A stretch of 64,000 nucleotides of DNA, taken from an uncultured Anaerolineales bacterium (GTDB taxonomy: Bacteria > Chloroflexota > Anaerolineae > Anaerolineales > UBA6663). Below, piece by piece: positions 43,988 to 51,376 of the stretch; position 1 is the stretch's first letter, and each line of letters begins with the position of its first letter. The DNA lies in assembly GCA_937952305.1 (NCBI GenBank), contig CALFZO010000194.1, positions 22,823-86,822 on the forward strand, in the 5' to 3' direction. Position numbers and translations under genes: made by a program. The notes under the pieces were generated by a model that was given only the letters and a program-made list of their open reading frames with translations, was not told the DNA's origin and made no database searches.

Positions 43988-45169
43988 CTAGGTCAGGTAA
44001 TCGCGCAGCTGCCGCGCCCGCCGCGGGTGACGCAGGCGGCGCAGCGCCCGCCCCTCGATCTGGCGGATGCGCTCGCGCGTCAGGCCGAACTTCTGGCCGA
44101 CCTCTTCCAGCGTGTAGGCGCGGCCGTTCTGCAGGCCGAAGCGCAGCCGCAGGATGCGGGCCTCGCGCGGCGTGAGCGTGCTGAGCACCTCTTCCATCGT
44201 CTCGCGCAGCAGGGTGTGGTGGGCGCTCTGCGACGGCGACGGCGTGGTCTCGTCCTCGACGAAGTTGCCGAACTCGGCATCATCGTCCTCGCCCACCGGG
44301 CGCTCCAGCGAGAGCGGGCGCCAGGAGACCTTGAGCATCCACTGGACTTTGCGGGCGTCCAGCTTCAGTTCGCCGGCGATCTCCTCCGGCGTGGGCTTGC
44401 GGCCGATCTGCTGCTCCAGGTCGCGCGCCACCTTGTAGAGGCGGCGGATGCGGTCGCTCATGTGCACGGGCACGCGGATCGTGCGGCCCTGGTCGGCGAT
44501 GGCGCGCGTGATGGTCTGGCGGATCCACCAGGTGGCATAGGTGGAGAAGCGGAAACCGCGCCGGTAATCGAATTTCTCCACGGCCTTCATCAGGCCCAGA
44601 TTGCCCTCCTGGATCAGGTCCAGGAACGGCACGCCGCGGCCGATGTACTTTTTGGCGATCGAGACCACCAGGCGGGTGTTGGCCTTAATCAGGTGCTCGC
44701 GCGCGCCGCGCGCATCCTCGATGTGACCCTGCAGTTGGGCGCGCCGCTTGAAGTCGGCGGCCGCGTTCAGCCGGCCCAGGTGTTTCTCGGCCTTGGCGCC
44801 GCGCTCCAGGCGCTTGGCCAGGTCCACCTCCTGCTCGGTGGTGAGCAGCGGCACACGCGCCATCTCCTTGAGGTACAGCCCGACCGTGTCGTCGGTGGCG
44901 ATGTTGCTCAGGTCGAAGTCCGGCTCGTCGAAGCGGCGGTGGGCGGCGCGCACGTGGAACTGGGCGGGCACCTCGCGCCGGTCGTCGTAGACGTCGATGT
45001 CGCAGCCCTGCAGGAAGGCGAACAACTCTTCCAGATGCTCTTTGGCTTCCTCGGCGCGCGGAAAGGCTTCGATGATGTCATCGGTCAGCAGATAGCCCTG
45101 CGCGGCCGCGCGGTCCATCAACAGCGTCAGCATCTCGGCGTCCCGGCCCTTGTCTTGGGTGTATCGCAT
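43988..45169 (-). CDS. rpoD: RNA polymerase principal sigma factor (sigma-70, RpoD/SigA)
   Basis: 393 residues. Short region 1.1-like N-terminus, region 1.2 (DTVGLYLKEMARVPLLTTEQEVDLAKRLE), region 2 with FLDLIQEGNLGLMKAVEKFDYRRGFRFSTYATWWIRQ, region 3 (GRTIRVPVHMSDRIRRL, RKPTPEEIAGELKL), and region 4 with LTPREARILRLRFGL and a VGQKFGLTRERIRQIE helix-turn-helix. All group-1 hallmarks are present. ATG 45169 follows GGGAGG; an in-frame GTG 24 nt upstream would add eight residues. It recognises the TATAAT-like boxes described in this window. yceD lies 33 nt upstream on the same strand. Confidence 0.96.
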   Translation of the reverse strand: MRYTQDKGRDAEMLTLLMDRAAAQGYLLTDDIIEAFPRAEEAKEHLEELFAFLQGCDIDVYDDRREVPAQFHVRAAHRRFDEPDFDLSNIATDDTVGLYLKEMARVPLLTTEQEVDLAKRLERGAKAEKHLGRLNAAADFKRRAQLQGHIEDARGAREHLIKANTRLVVSIAKKYIGRGVPFLDLIQEGNLGLMKAVEKFDYRRGFRFSTYATWWIRQTITRAIADQGRTIRVPVHMSDRIRRLYKVARDLEQQIGRKPTPEEIAGELKLDARKVQWMLKVSWRPLSLERPVGEDDDAEFGNFVEDETTPSPSQSAHHTLLRETMEEVLSTLTPREARILRLRFGLQNGRAYTLEEVGQKFGLTRERIRQIEGRALRRLRHPRRARQLRDYLT

Positions 45170-45202
45170 TCTTGCCGCCTCCCTGTTCGTCACAACGCGC
45201 GC

Positions 45203-45679
45203 TTAAGCCAAACGGTCGCGGAGATCTTTCAGGACCGAGAAACGCGGGTCGTCGGTCTCCGGCTCACACTGGCACGGGCCTTCGTTCCAATTCTGGCCGC
45301 ACTTCGGGCACAGGCCTTTGCAGTCCGGCCGGCACAAGACGCGCATCGGCAATGACAGCAGCATGTCCTCGCGCACGATCGGCGCGAAGTCCACGTTCAT
45401 GTGGTCTGGGATCACCAGCGCCTCGGCCGGCGCCTTCTCGGGCGGGTAGTGGAACATCTCGCCAAAGCGGCTGGTGACGGTTTGTTCGACCGGAGTGAGG
45501 CACAGGACACATTCGGCTTGCGTCAAGGCCCGCAACGACCCTTGCGCGTAGATCCCTTGCGGTGTGCGCGTCAGGCCGAGAGACCCGCGCAGTTGCTGGA
45601 CGACCAAGTCGTCGCCCAGAGCCAGCCTGGGCTCGTCAATGGGGATGTCGCGGCTATAACCGGCCTGCTCTTTAAGCAA
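45203..45679 (-). CDS. yceD: YceD/DUF177-family protein
   Basis: 158 residues from the TTG at 45679. Family hallmarks: LLKEQAGYSRDIPID, then ALTQAECVLCLTPVEQTV and CRPDCKGLCPKCGQNWNEGPC, with Cys residues that bind zinc. DUF177 proteins are linked to rRNA/ribosome biogenesis and often sit before rpmF. In frame upstream of the TTG the codons read RLNVGF, which belongs to the conserved start of this family, so the true start may be the non-AUG codon CTG at 45700. There is no ATG or GTG before the stop at 45767-45769. No rpmF follows; rpoD is next. Confidence 0.85.
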   Translation of the reverse strand: MLKEQAGYSRDIPIDEPRLALGDDLVVQQLRGSLGLTRTPQGIYAQGSLRALTQAECVLCLTPVEQTVTSRFGEMFHYPPEKAPAEALVIPDHMNVDFAPIVREDMLLSLPMRVLCRPDCKGLCPKCGQNWNEGPCQCEPETDDPRFSVLKDLRDRLA

Positions 45680-45763
45680 AAAACCGACATTTAACCGCAG
45701 CGCGGACGCTGATTTGTTCAGAGGCGTTTCCCAAAACCGAGAAAAAACGGGAAATTTGCGGGC

Positions 45764-45769
45764 ATTCTA
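45764..45769 (-). promoter_or_regulatory. -10 box TAGAAT upstream of yceD
   Basis: TAGAAT on the minus strand; transcription would start near 45757, well upstream of the conserved reading frame. The downstream leader has no clear Shine-Dalgarno site. It may also drive rpoD. Confidence 0.45.
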
Positions 45770-45779
45770 ACACGGTAGG

Positions 45780-45945
45780 AGTCTCAGCGTCAATCGTCAA
45801 TATTTTAAGATATACATAAATCTAGGCTGACTCATGGGATAGTTCGCAATATACAGGCATTTAGAACAGTTTACACCCATATACAGGCATCAACATTTTT
45901 GCGGATAGCAAATTTCAAAATTTTAATAGGCTGTTTGCCTGGGGC
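45780..45945. other. AT-rich intergenic island with ATATACA direct repeats
   Basis: The gap between yceD and rdgB (about 380 bp with the yceD leader) contains about 165 bp that are strikingly AT-rich compared with the rest of the window. ATATACAGGCAT occurs exactly twice (45849-45860 and 45879-45890, 30 bp apart), and ATATACA a third time at 45810-45816. A small TTTGC/GCAAA hairpin lies near 45896-45910. No gene is supported. It may be a promoter/operator region for the divergent yceD-rpoD and rdgB units. Confidence 0.6.
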
Positions 45946-46048
45946 GCGGCTGATGCTCAGGCGGCCTCGGCCTGGGCGGCCACACCGGGGCCTCCGCTGC
46001 CGGCTCCCGACCCCGCCGCTGTGCCCGGCGCTTACCCGGCCGGGCTGA

Positions 46049-46054
46049 TACAAT
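46049..46054 (+). promoter_or_regulatory. -10 box TACAAT of a leaderless-type promoter
   Basis: TACAAT ends 6 nt before the ATG at 46061 of rdgB; no ribosome binding site is present. Confidence 0.6.
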
Positions 46055-46060
46055 CGCGGC

Positions 46061-46684
46061 ATGGCTCAGTTACTCATCGCCACCAACAACCGCGGCAAAG
46101 TCCGGGAGCTGCAGGCCATCCTGGATGGCCTGCCGGCCGCGCTGGTGACGCCGCACGACCTCGGCCTCCACTTCGAAGTGGACGAGACCGGCGCCACCTA
46201 CGCCGAGAACGCGCGCCTGAAAGCGCTGGCCTTCGCCCAGGCCTCCGGCCTGATCACCGTGGCCGACGACTCCGGCCTGGAGGTGGACGCGCTGGACGGC
46301 GCGCCCGGCCTGCACTCGGCGCGCTACGCCGGCCCGGGCATGTCTGACGCCGACCGCCGCGCCAAGCTTGTGGCCGCGCTGCGCGCCGTACCCGCGCCAC
46401 GACGCGCGCGCTTCCGCTGCGTCATCGCGGTGGCGGGGCCCAACCCGGCCGGTCCGGCCCCGGAGCTGGCTTTCTTTGAGGGCGTGTGCGAGGGCGAAAT
46501 CCTGCTGGAGGAGCGTGGGCGCGGCGGCTTCGGCTACGATCCGCTGTTCTTTGTCCCGACCCTTGGACAGACGATGGCCGAACTGGCGGCGGAGACCAAG
46601 AACCGCCTCAGCCACCGCGCCCGCGCCACGCTGGCCGCCCGGCCGCACCTGCTGAGTCTGTTCACGGCCGCGGGGATGCCATGA
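46061..46684 (+). CDS. rdgB: XTP/dITP diphosphatase (RdgB/HAM1)
   Basis: 207 residues, family length. It hydrolyses non-canonical purine nucleoside triphosphates such as dITP and XTP to the monophosphate, cleansing the pool. Motifs: LLIATNNRGKVRELQAIL, the DETGATYAENARLKA block, ADDSGLEVDALDGAPGLHSARYAG with the metal-binding Asp, GRGGFGYDPLFFVP, and a C-terminal ETKNRLSHRARA. Start 46061 gives an ATG 6 nt after TACAAT. Its stop overlaps the next gene's ATG (ATGA). Confidence 0.96.
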   Translation: MAQLLIATNNRGKVRELQAILDGLPAALVTPHDLGLHFEVDETGATYAENARLKALAFAQASGLITVADDSGLEVDALDGAPGLHSARYAGPGMSDADRRAKLVAALRAVPAPRRARFRCVIAVAGPNPAGPAPELAFFEGVCEGEILLEERGRGGFGYDPLFFVPTLGQTMAELAAETKNRLSHRARATLAARPHLLSLFTAAGMP

Positions 46685-47388
46685 AGATCCTGGTGGTGGA
46701 CGACGATCCCGTGCTGGCCGACCTGGTGGCCTTCACGTTGCGCCGCGAACAGTTCCAGGTGGTGCAGGCCTTCGATGGCGAGGCGGCGCTGGCGCGCTGG
46801 GCCAAGGAGCGCCCGGATCTGGTGGTGCTGGACGTCAATCTGCCCAAGCTGGACGGGTTCGCGGTGTGCCGCGCGATCCGCGCCGAGGCGGACACGCCCG
46901 TGATCCTGCTCACGGTCCGCGCCGAAGACGACGACATTGTGCGCGGTCTGGGGTTGGGCGCCGACGACTACATGGTCAAGCCGTTCAGCCCGCGCCAGCT
47001 TGTGGCGCGCGTGCAGGCTGTGCTGCGCCGCGCCGGCAAGGCCGCGGGGCCGGCCGCGCGCCAGGTGGGCGCGTTGGTGCTGGACCCGGAACGGCGCGAG
47101 CTGCGCTGCGGTGCCGCGCCGCCAGTGGCGCTGACACCGCTGGAGGCGCGCCTGCTGGATTACCTCATGCTCAACGTCGGGCACATCTTGCCGGTGGAGA
47201 CGCTGATCGACCACGTCTGGGGACCGGCCGGCGGCGACCGCGACATGCTGCGCCAACTCGTCCGGCGCCTGCGCGGAAAACTCGGGGCGGCGCGGGCCGC
47301 CGATACCGCCGCCGACGGCGACGGCGAACTGATCGAGACCGTGGCCGGCCTGGGCTATGGGCTCAGCCGGCCGGCCTCCGAACCCTGA
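46681..47388 (+). CDS. OmpR/PhoB-family response regulator
   Basis: 235 residues. Receiver (1-120): D7-D8-D9, phospho-acceptor D51 in LVVLDVNLPKLDG, T/V switch LLTVRAEDD and Lys in YMVKPFSPRQL. Winged-helix effector (about 132-230): VALTPLEARLLDYLMLN, LIDHVWG, LRQLVRRLRGKL, and the wing IETVAGLGYGLS. DNA-binding regulator with no kinase next to it; coupled to rdgB by a 4-nt overlap, an odd pairing. Confidence 0.94.
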   Translation: MKILVVDDDPVLADLVAFTLRREQFQVVQAFDGEAALARWAKERPDLVVLDVNLPKLDGFAVCRAIRAEADTPVILLTVRAEDDDIVRGLGLGADDYMVKPFSPRQLVARVQAVLRRAGKAAGPAARQVGALVLDPERRELRCGAAPPVALTPLEARLLDYLMLNVGHILPVETLIDHVWGPAGGDRDMLRQLVRRLRGKLGAARAADTAADGDGELIETVAGLGYGLSRPASEP

Positions 47389-47394
47389 CGCCGG

Positions 47395-48336
47395 CTACTG
47401 CGCCGCCGGCGCCTGATCCTGGAGCGCCTCCAGATAACGCTCGGCCGCGATGGCGGCCTGGCAGCCCTGCCCGGCCGAGGAGATGGCCTGCTTGTAGATC
47501 GGGTCCATGATCTCGCCGGCCGCGAACACCCCCGGAACCGACGTCTGCATGTATTTGTCGACCAGCAGGAAACCCTGCTCGTCCATGGCCAACTGCCCCT
47601 GGAAAAGCTGGCTGTTGGGGAAATGGCCGATGAAGACGAAGACGCCGTCGGTGTCCCAGGTCTCGACGTTGCCGGAGGTGACGCTGCGCGCCTGCACGCG
47701 CTGGACCTTGCCGCTGCCGTCGATGCCGTCCAGGACCGTGTTGTAGACGAACTCGAGCTTGTCGTTGGCGTGGGCGCGCGCCTTGAGCGCCTCGCCGGCG
47801 CGCAGCTCATCGCGCCGGTGGACGATGCGCACGCGGTTGGCGAACTTGGTCAGGAACAAGCCCTCCTGCACCGCCGAGTCGCCGCCGCCCACCACGAGCA
47901 CGTCCTTGTTCTTAAAGAAGAAACCGTCGCAGGTGGCGCAATAGCTGACGCCCTTGCCGATGAACTCGCTCTCACCCGGGATGCCCAGCCGCTTGGCCGA
48001 GGCCCCGGTGGCGACGATAACGGCCTCGGCCTGGTATTCCTGGCTGTAGGTCTTCACCCGGAACGGCCGGCCGCGGGTGAAATCCACCTCGATGACCTCG
48101 TCATACTCGAGGCGCGCGCCAAACTTTTCGGCCTGCGCCTTCATCTTGTCGGTCAGATCCGGCCCGAGGATGTTGTCAAAACCCGGAAAGTTCTCGACGT
48201 CGCTGGTGATGGCGATCTGGCCGCCGAGCTGGTTGCCGGCGATGACCAGCGGGTTGAGGTTGGCGCGCGCCGCGTACAGCGCCGCCGTCAGGCCGGCCGG
48301 GCCTGAGCCGATGATGAGCAGAGTTTCAGACTGCAT
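47395..48336 (-). CDS. trxB: Thioredoxin-disulfide reductase
   Basis: 313 residues. FAD site GSGPAGLTAALYAARA near the N-terminus, redox pair C133-x-x-C136 in SYCATCDGFFF, NADPH site VVGGGDSAVQEGLFL, and GVFAAGEIMD near the C-terminus. It passes electrons from NADPH to thioredoxin. Only 7 bp separate its stop from the convergent regulator gene. AAGGAG precedes the ATG. Confidence 0.97.
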   Translation of the reverse strand: MQSETLLIIGSGPAGLTAALYAARANLNPLVIAGNQLGGQIAITSDVENFPGFDNILGPDLTDKMKAQAEKFGARLEYDEVIEVDFTRGRPFRVKTYSQEYQAEAVIVATGASAKRLGIPGESEFIGKGVSYCATCDGFFFKNKDVLVVGGGDSAVQEGLFLTKFANRVRIVHRRDELRAGEALKARAHANDKLEFVYNTVLDGIDGSGKVQRVQARSVTSGNVETWDTDGVFVFIGHFPNSQLFQGQLAMDEQGFLLVDKYMQTSVPGVFAAGEIMDPIYKQAISSAGQGCQAAIAAERYLEALQDQAPAAQ

Positions 48337-48396
48337 AACGTCTCCTTAACAACCCCCGCCTCCTAGACTCACGCCGCGCGCGCGGCGTTACACCGC

Positions 48397-50127
48397 TTAG
48401 CCTTCGCTCAACGGGACCAGGATCGTGATGCGCGTGCCCTTGCCCTCGGCCGAGTCGATCTTGACGGCGCCGCTGAGCATGTCGGCGCGCTCCCGCATAT
48501 TGACCATGCCCAGGCTGCCGCGCCGGTCGTAGTCGGCGTCCACGGCGCCAACGTTGAAGCCGACGCCGTCGTCCTGGATCTCGAGCGTCAGCATATCGCG
48601 GCTGGCGCGCAGGCGCACGTAGATGTGCTCGGCCTGGGCGTGCTTGCGGGCGTTGTTGACGGCCTCCTCGGCGATGTAGAACAGCACGCCCTGCTGGTTT
48701 TTCTCCAGCCGCTCTTCCACGCTGGCGTCGGCCTCCACCAGGACGTTCTGGCCGTGCGTGTCACGCATCTTCTCGGCCAGCTGACGCAGGGCGGCCACCA
48801 GCCCCTGGCTTTCCAGCACCAGCGGACGCAAGGTGAACAGCATGTGCCGGATTTCCTTGGTGGTCCGGCGCGCCAGGTCTTCCATCTTGAACAGCTCTTC
48901 GCCGGCCGCCTTGCTGTCGCGCTCCATCAGGCGCCGGGCGAAGTTGGCGCGCATCGCCAGCGCCGCCACCGCCTGGGTCGGGCCGTCGTGCAGGTCGCGG
49001 GCCAGCTTCTTGTTGGCCTCCTCCTGCACCTCCACCAGCCGCTCCTTCTCCTGGCGCAGGCTCTGGTACAGGCGCGCGTTCTGCAGGGCGATGATGGCCT
49101 GGTTGACCATGGCGTTGAAGAAGGCGCGCTGGTCTTCGTCGAAGAAATCCGGCTGCGGATGCGCGTACAGCACGACGCCGTAAGTCTCAAAACCCACGCG
49201 CAGCGGCAGCGCCATCAGCGCCTGGCAGCTGCGAAAGCCCACAAACTGCTGCAGTTCGGGGTCACGGTCCGGCTCGTTGATCACCTGCGGGTCGCCGGTG
49301 CGGATGACTTGGGCCAGCAGCCCCTCGCGGCCGGGACAGACCACGCGGTTGTCGGCCGGCGGCAGGCGCCAGGCGGCGCCGACGTGCAGCTGATCCTCCT
49401 CGAACAGCAGCACGGCGCAGACCATCTCAGACGACGTCAGCGGCTGGCCCTCGGCGCCCAGCGCGCCGAAGTTGAGGGCGGCGTCCAGCACTTTCTCGTA
49501 GTCGAGCGTGGCCGAGACCATGGAGGCCATGTCATAGATGGCGCGCGCGTGTTTGCGCAGGCTCTGGGCCTGCCGGGCGCGCGCCTGCTGCTGCTGCCGG
49601 AACGCCAACTGCAACAGACGCCGCAGCTGGGCACTGACCAGCGCGGCGATGACGGCCGTCGGCAGCAGGACTAGCGAGGTCACGCTCAGCCGCGCCAGGC
49701 CGGTCGGGTCGCCGCCGTTGACGCCGAAAGCGATAACCCACTGGCCGGCCAGGTAGGCGGCCGTAACGATCAGGGCCGTGTACCAGCGGTGGCGCAGCGC
49801 CGCCGTCAGGCACGGCAGCAGGCCCAGCCAGAGCAACGGGCCCAGGCTGCCGCCGGTGGTGACAAACAGGCTCAGACCCAACAAGACGTCGGCGGTGAGG
49901 GTGACGTAGCGGACGGCCGGATGCCAGAACTCGAAGAACTCCAGCAGGGTCAGGCCGATGTTGAACAGCACCAGCGTCGCCAGGGCCGTGATGTCCAGCG
50001 TGTCCGGCGGCGTCTGCGTGTGGTCGAGGAACATCAACACCGCGGCGGCGGCGATGATGAGCCAACGCAGGTTGAACACCAACCAGTCGATGCGATTGGT
50101 TTCGTGGTCGCGGCGGGCGACAGCCAT
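48397..50127 (-). CDS. Membrane sensor histidine kinase with GAF domain (NarL-type)
   Basis: 576 residues. About six transmembrane helices in the first 170 residues (MASE-like), a coiled coil to about 195, a GAF domain (about 196-352, ending ALQNARLYQSL), then HisKA_3 with H380 in LARDLHDGPTQAV and a HATPase with EEAVNNARKHA and DDGVGFNVG. The ATG at 50127 is 7 nt after TATTAT with no ribosome site. An upstream in-frame extension is Arg/Pro-rich and unlikely. No regulator is adjacent; trxB follows after 60 nt on the same strand. Confidence 0.92.
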   Translation of the reverse strand: MAVARRDHETNRIDWLVFNLRWLIIAAAAVLMFLDHTQTPPDTLDITALATLVLFNIGLTLLEFFEFWHPAVRYVTLTADVLLGLSLFVTTGGSLGPLLWLGLLPCLTAALRHRWYTALIVTAAYLAGQWVIAFGVNGGDPTGLARLSVTSLVLLPTAVIAALVSAQLRRLLQLAFRQQQQARARQAQSLRKHARAIYDMASMVSATLDYEKVLDAALNFGALGAEGQPLTSSEMVCAVLLFEEDQLHVGAAWRLPPADNRVVCPGREGLLAQVIRTGDPQVINEPDRDPELQQFVGFRSCQALMALPLRVGFETYGVVLYAHPQPDFFDEDQRAFFNAMVNQAIIALQNARLYQSLRQEKERLVEVQEEANKKLARDLHDGPTQAVAALAMRANFARRLMERDSKAAGEELFKMEDLARRTTKEIRHMLFTLRPLVLESQGLVAALRQLAEKMRDTHGQNVLVEADASVEERLEKNQQGVLFYIAEEAVNNARKHAQAEHIYVRLRASRDMLTLEIQDDGVGFNVGAVDADYDRRGSLGMVNMRERADMLSGAVKIDSAEGKGTRITILVPLSEG

Positions 50128-50134
50128 GCCGCTA

Positions 50135-50140
50135 ATAATA
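50135..50140 (-). promoter_or_regulatory. -10 box TATTAT of a leaderless-type promoter
   Basis: TATTAT ends 7 nt before the ATG at 50127; no Shine-Dalgarno sequence is present. Confidence 0.5.
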
Positions 50141-50283
50141 CCAGTTTGGCGCGCGAGGCACAGAGCCGTTTTGGAAAGGCGGCGGCGCGGCCGGGGACTG
50201 GGCCAACCCGGGCGGCCCAGCCCCCTCACCTAAACGGGCGGGCCGAGATCCCGGCGCGGTCTGGAACCGGCCCTTGCGCCGAC

Positions 50284-50514
50284 TCAGAAGGCCGGCCAGG
50301 CCGGGGCCAGGCCCCACAGCCGCGTCCAGTCCGTGCCGGTCAGGATGCCACAGAACAAAATCGCGCCCAGGATGGCCAACAACACGCCGCAGCCGCAGCC
50401 GCTGCACGAGCAGCCGCGCCCGAAACCGAAGCGGGCCTGGAGCCAGTCGAAGACCCGGTTGAGCAGGAACAACTCCAGCAAACCGGCCAGGCAGCCCTGA
50501 CGATCGTCGCGCAT
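50284..50514 (-). CDS. Small Cys-rich membrane protein
   Basis: 76 residues: a helix CLAGLLELFLLNRVFDWLQARF, a Cys/Gly cluster GRGCSCSGCGCG (five Cys near 32-42) and a transmembrane helix VLLAILGAILFCGIL. It is chosen from ATG 50514, which has a strong GGGGAGGG site; a longer frame starts at 50565 but inside the terminator hairpin. Family unknown. The Cys cluster might bind metal or form disulfides. Located between the acyltransferase terminator and the GAF kinase promoter. Confidence 0.65.
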   Translation of the reverse strand: MRDDRQGCLAGLLELFLLNRVFDWLQARFGFGRGCSCSGCGCGVLLAILGAILFCGILTGTDWTRLWGLAPAWPAF

Positions 50515-50532
50515 AGTCCCTCCCCACGGAAA

Positions 50533-50571
50533 CAAAAGGAGATGACGCGCCGTGAAACGCGTCATCTCCTT
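50533..50571 (-). terminator. Intrinsic terminator of the acyltransferase gene
   Basis: A perfect 14-bp stem AAGGAGATGACGCG (50536-50549) with its complement at 50558-50571, 8-nt loop. On the minus strand it ends in CTTTTGTTT. It starts 29 bp after the stop codon of the gene at 50600. Confidence 0.85.
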
Positions 50572-50599
50572 CTACGCACACTGGCGGCGGCGGTTGTGG

Positions 50600-51259
50600 T
50601 CAGCCCGCGGCCGGCACCGGCCCGCGTTCCGGCTCGACCTCAGATTGTTTGAAGCGGATCTCACCCGCCTGGTGAGGATACAGGCCGATCTTGTCGGCGT
50701 AGAAGTCGCGCATGAACTGCAGGTCCTTCTCCGCGTCTCCGGTCGGCCAGAACACCGGCCCCAGCCCGGCCCGGCGCTGGCCGTAGTCGATATAGGCCGG
50801 CACGATCGGGACGCGCGCGCCGAGCGCGATGTGATAGAAGCCGGACTTCCAGTACTTGGCCTTGCTGCGCGTGCCCTCCGGCGTGATCACCAGCATCAGC
50901 CGCTCGTGCTGGCCGAAGGCCGCCACCATCTGCTCGACCGCGTTGAACTGAGAGCGCCGGTTGATGCCGACGCCGCCCAGCCAGCGCAGGAACGGCCCCA
51001 ACACCGGCCAGCGCAGCGCCGAGTCCTTCACCATGAACCCGTATGGCCAGTTCGTCAGCAGGCCCAGGGCGTGCGCCGCGAACATGCCGTAGGGCACGTC
51101 CCAGTTGGACGTATGCGGGTGGACGATGAGCACGAACTTGGGGAAATCCGGGAGTTCGCCTTCCACCCGCCAGCCGATCAGCCGGATGAAGAACTGGAAG
51201 AAGCGCTGGATCGGGCGGGTCCCCAGGGACGATTTGCGAAGGACAGAAATATCAGGCAT
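50600..51259 (-). CDS. PlsC-type acyltransferase (1-acylglycerol-3-phosphate-like)
   Basis: 219 residues. H-x4-D motif in HPHTSNWD (H49, D54), then GGVGINRRS, the LVITPEGTRSKAKYWKSGFYHIA block (EGTRS) and VPIVPAYIDYG: the four acyltransferase motifs in order. It probably transfers an acyl chain to a glycerophosphate, ornithine-lipid or polyol head. A second PlsC-like enzyme is at 57120. Leaderless-type start (TATACT 7 nt before ATG) and own terminator. Confidence 0.9.
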   Translation of the reverse strand: MPDISVLRKSSLGTRPIQRFFQFFIRLIGWRVEGELPDFPKFVLIVHPHTSNWDVPYGMFAAHALGLLTNWPYGFMVKDSALRWPVLGPFLRWLGGVGINRRSQFNAVEQMVAAFGQHERLMLVITPEGTRSKAKYWKSGFYHIALGARVPIVPAYIDYGQRRAGLGPVFWPTGDAEKDLQFMRDFYADKIGLYPHQAGEIRFKQSEVEPERGPVPAAG

Positions 51260-51266
51260 GGGCGCA

Positions 51267-51272
51267 AGTATA
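51267..51272 (-). promoter_or_regulatory. -10 box TATACT of a leaderless-type promoter
   Basis: TATACT ends 7 nt before the ATG at 51259; no ribosome binding site is present. Confidence 0.6.
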
Positions 51273-51376
51273 GCGGCGAATCAGAAGAGGAAAGTTAGGC
51301 TTCTGCTGGCTAAAACACGGTCGCCGGACCAGGGAGGCGGACGATTGTGAGGCCTTAACAGCAATTTTGGTGCGCC

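Noticed and set aside
45840..45895. Replication origin or iteron array at the ATATACAGGCAT repeats
   Set aside because: Only two exact copies and no DnaA boxes (TTATCCACA) or replication genes nearby.
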